Positions 6,408-7,626 of a stretch of 7,626 nt of DNA are shown piece after piece. Numbering within the stretch: position 1 is the stretch's first letter; every line of letters begins with the position of its first letter. The notes under the pieces are model-generated. The model was not told where the DNA came from and ran no database searches. It saw only the letters and a list, made by a program, of their open reading frames with translations. This stretch comes from an uncultured Pedobacter sp. (lineage in GTDB: Bacteria; Bacteroidota; Bacteroidia; Sphingobacteriales; Sphingobacteriaceae), in assembly GCA_946478755.1 (NCBI GenBank), contig CAMLDJ010000267.1, forward strand, positions 1-7,626, read 5' to 3'. Both the position numbers and the translations under genes were made by a program.

Positions 6408-7145
6408 CTAAATATCAACCCTTTCATTATTCGCAATACCAAATCCTCCTGATGCACTAAATAAAGACGCGCCAAATTCCGGATCTCCAAACAAAATTCC
6501 ACACAGGTAGCCCATGTTGTCCGCATGGATGGTCCACAAAATTTTCAACAGCCCCTCACCAACAGGAGGAACGGGCTGATGTCCAAAATAGTTTTCCCAG
6601 AACCTACTGGAATGACGCGCTATGGATGCCAGTTCTTTTACCACCTCGAGTTCGGCGGGAGCCAATTGCCTTTCGGCATTGGCCACAATTAATCTGAGCC
6701 GGTTCTCCAATGCCTCCGTGTCAGGGGATTGCATGGTACGGTTGGCATCCAGAACAGATCTTATGGTTCTTTTAGCGGCCACACTATATGGTAGTGCGCT
6801 AATTACCTCTTCAGGATCTACCCCGTCTTCCGAGACCATCCTTTTTGCATAGGTTATGATCCCCCCACGGTCAGCATTTTCTGGGCGAACGAAATACCCG
6901 TCTAAAAAAATCACACATTCATCCCAATTGGTGCCACCGTTCATCCTGGAGCTCTCGATCATTGCCCTCAGTGCCAGGTTGTGGCGGATACCGGCACTAT
7001 CACTTTTATCAACGGCATGGCCCCGGGACAGTGGTGCTTTTTGCACAACTGAAATTCCTTGCTTTGTGTACAGTTCCTTTTTTTCTTTTTGGCACCCTGT
7101 TATGGCCATCAACAGGGGCAGCAGGGCGGTAATAGCTCTTTTCAT
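6408..7145 (-). CDS. Putative lipoprotein of unknown family
   Basis: A 245-residue protein with a lipoprotein signal: MKR, a hydrophobic run, then AITGC with Cys18 as the lipid-bearing residue, followed by charged QKEKKE. It should be anchored to a membrane facing the periplasm or surface. No enzyme motif is visible. The middle (about 80-190) is charged and helix-rich. SAGIRHNLAL (about 50-59) recalls the 'G..HN..L' start of small Bacteroidota lipoproteins of unknown role. The last 40 residues are different: HADNMGYLCGILFGDPEFGASLFSASGGFGI has spaced Gly, Ala and Ser and a hydrophobic face, like the Gly-rich ends of some bacteriocin-like or membrane-active peptides. The likeness is only in composition. 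The start has no clear Shine-Dalgarno; a strong hairpin ends 21 bases upstream of the start codon. It converges with the beta-helix gene. One sampled 60-base row is 53% G+C. Lipoprotein is likely, function unknown. Confidence 0.8.
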   Translation of the reverse strand: MKRAITALLPLLMAITGCQKEKKELYTKQGISVVQKAPLSRGHAVDKSDSAGIRHNLALRAMIESSRMNGGTNWDECVIFLDGYFVRPENADRGGIITYAKRMVSEDGVDPEEVISALPYSVAAKRTIRSVLDANRTMQSPDTEALENRLRLIVANAERQLAPAELEVVKELASIARHSSRFWENYFGHQPVPPVGEGLLKILWTIHADNMGYLCGILFGDPEFGASLFSASGGFGIANNERVDI

Positions 7146-7165
7146 CTTTTTGGGTTTACAGTTTT

Positions 7166-7186
7166 AGCCCCGCACTATGCGGGGCT
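7166..7186. terminator. GC-rich hairpin upstream of the lipoprotein gene
   Basis: AGCCCCGCA (7166-7174), loop CTA, TGCGGGGCT (7178-7186): a perfect nine-pair stem of the type common in intrinsic terminators. On the plus strand it is followed by TTCT and preceded by TTTT; on the minus strand it is followed by AAAAC and so has no U-run. It lies between the lipoprotein start (7145) and the stop of the upstream leftward gene (7299). It may end rightward or antisense transcription, mark the 3' end of the upstream gene, or sit in the lipoprotein leader as a regulatory structure. Confidence 0.6.
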
Positions 7187-7234
7187 TTCTGAACCGAAGA
7201 TGAAAATTTGAAATCCGGGTATCTTACACTTTGA

Positions 7235-7246
7235 TGGTAGCTACCA
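7235..7246. repeat. Perfect 12-bp palindrome, possible operator
   Basis: TGGTAGCTACCA is fully palindromic and lies 89 bases upstream of the lipoprotein start codon, a place where a promoter and operator could be. No matching promoter is clear (a TTTG overlaps its edge on the minus strand) and no second copy was seen in the window. It may be chance. Confidence 0.25.
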
Positions 7247-7298
7247 AATTTTGTTAGCTGCACAGTAAGCCGGGAATATTACAGTTCGATGTATAGCT

Positions 7299-7626
7299 TT
7301 AATTGAGAATTAGACTTAAAACTTCATTCAGCTTGATATTGTCCTGAAGGACATCTTTCATATCCCTTCGCAGTCTACCCTGGGAGCCATCTGAAATATA
7401 CCTGTAAACATTAAAAAGTTCCGCACCATTTTCAAAAAACGGAGCATCCCCATAGTTGTATCTGTTATCTTTTGCTATATAGCCATTAGAAGGATGAAAC
7501 AGTTTTTTGCCGGTATAAAAATCAAGTGCCCCGATAATTTGAATCTGGTTAAAAAATCTGCTTTCAGATTTTAAGCGCTCAATCGAGGTCAGGTAATTCT
7601 GTTCAAAATGACCCTTGATCCTTCCG
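7299..7626 (-). CDS. C-terminal part of an unrecognised protein (start outside window)
   Basis: An uninterrupted minus-strand frame of 108 residues runs from the right edge to a TAA at 7299-7301. The reading starts GRIKGHFEQNYLTSIERL and goes on through IIGALDFYTGKKLFHPSNGY and NYGDAPFFENGAELFNVY to a helical end, DMKDVLQDNIKLNEVLSL. It looks coding: 327 bases open, balanced composition and sensible alternation of hydrophobic and charged residues, aromatic-rich in the middle. I recognise no family. The visible part has no membrane segment or sorting domain. It lies 153 bp upstream of the lipoprotein gene on the same strand, with a hairpin between, so they may be separate units. Confidence 0.6.
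   Translation of the reverse strand, partial: GRIKGHFEQNYLTSIERLKSESRFFNQIQIIGALDFYTGKKLFHPSNGYIAKDNRYNYGDAPFFENGAELFNVYRYISDGSQGRLRRDMKDVLQDNIKLNEVLSLILN

Noticed and set aside
6622..7167. Two plus-strand frames opposite the lipoprotein gene
   Set aside because: Antisense shadows; the minus-strand frame has a signal peptide, lipobox and coherent protein composition.

Overview
The window reads as chromosomal DNA of a Bacteroidota bacterium, probably from the Chitinophagales/Sphingobacteriales side. Three things point there: a secreted protein ending in a type IX secretion (T9SS, type A) sorting domain, start sites with mostly weak Shine-Dalgarno sequences, and a short DnaE polymerase close to an SRAP gene, a pairing I know from Bacteroidota DNA-damage loci. 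Genus cannot be told from the sequence.

Left part (2-4102), DNA damage and possible defence. The rightward gene cut by the left edge is the C-terminal half of a DnaE-type DNA polymerase III alpha subunit of the short, ImuC/DnaE2-like form. Facing it is a leftward series of four genes, read from 4102 down to 1574: a YdaT-like small basic protein, an unrecognised 85-residue protein, an SRAP (YedK/HMCES-type) protein that caps abasic sites, and an HExxH zinc peptidase that resembles the Lit/U49 phage-exclusion family. The SRAP start is one base after the stop of the 85-residue gene, with its ribosome binding site inside that gene, so these two are coupled. The peptidase gene is clearly more AT-rich than the first part of dnaE and than SRAP, and looks like inserted cargo.

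Middle (4103-6265). A 333-bp divergent intergenic region leads into a 609-residue secreted right-handed beta-helix protein with a signal peptide, a DUF1565-like start and a T9SS sorting domain.

Right part (6266-7626). A strong stem-loop sits between the convergent beta-helix and lipoprotein genes. The leftward lipoprotein (245 residues) has no family I can name with confidence. A GC-rich hairpin lies in its leader. At the right edge is the 3' end of another leftward gene, an open frame of 108 residues, also unrecognised.

No RNA gene, CRISPR array, transposase, integrase or attachment site was seen. The most interesting point is the Lit-like peptidase placed next to SRAP and a mutagenic-type polymerase. 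This is a candidate mixed damage-tolerance/phage-defence locus, but the link is inferred from position and family resemblance only.
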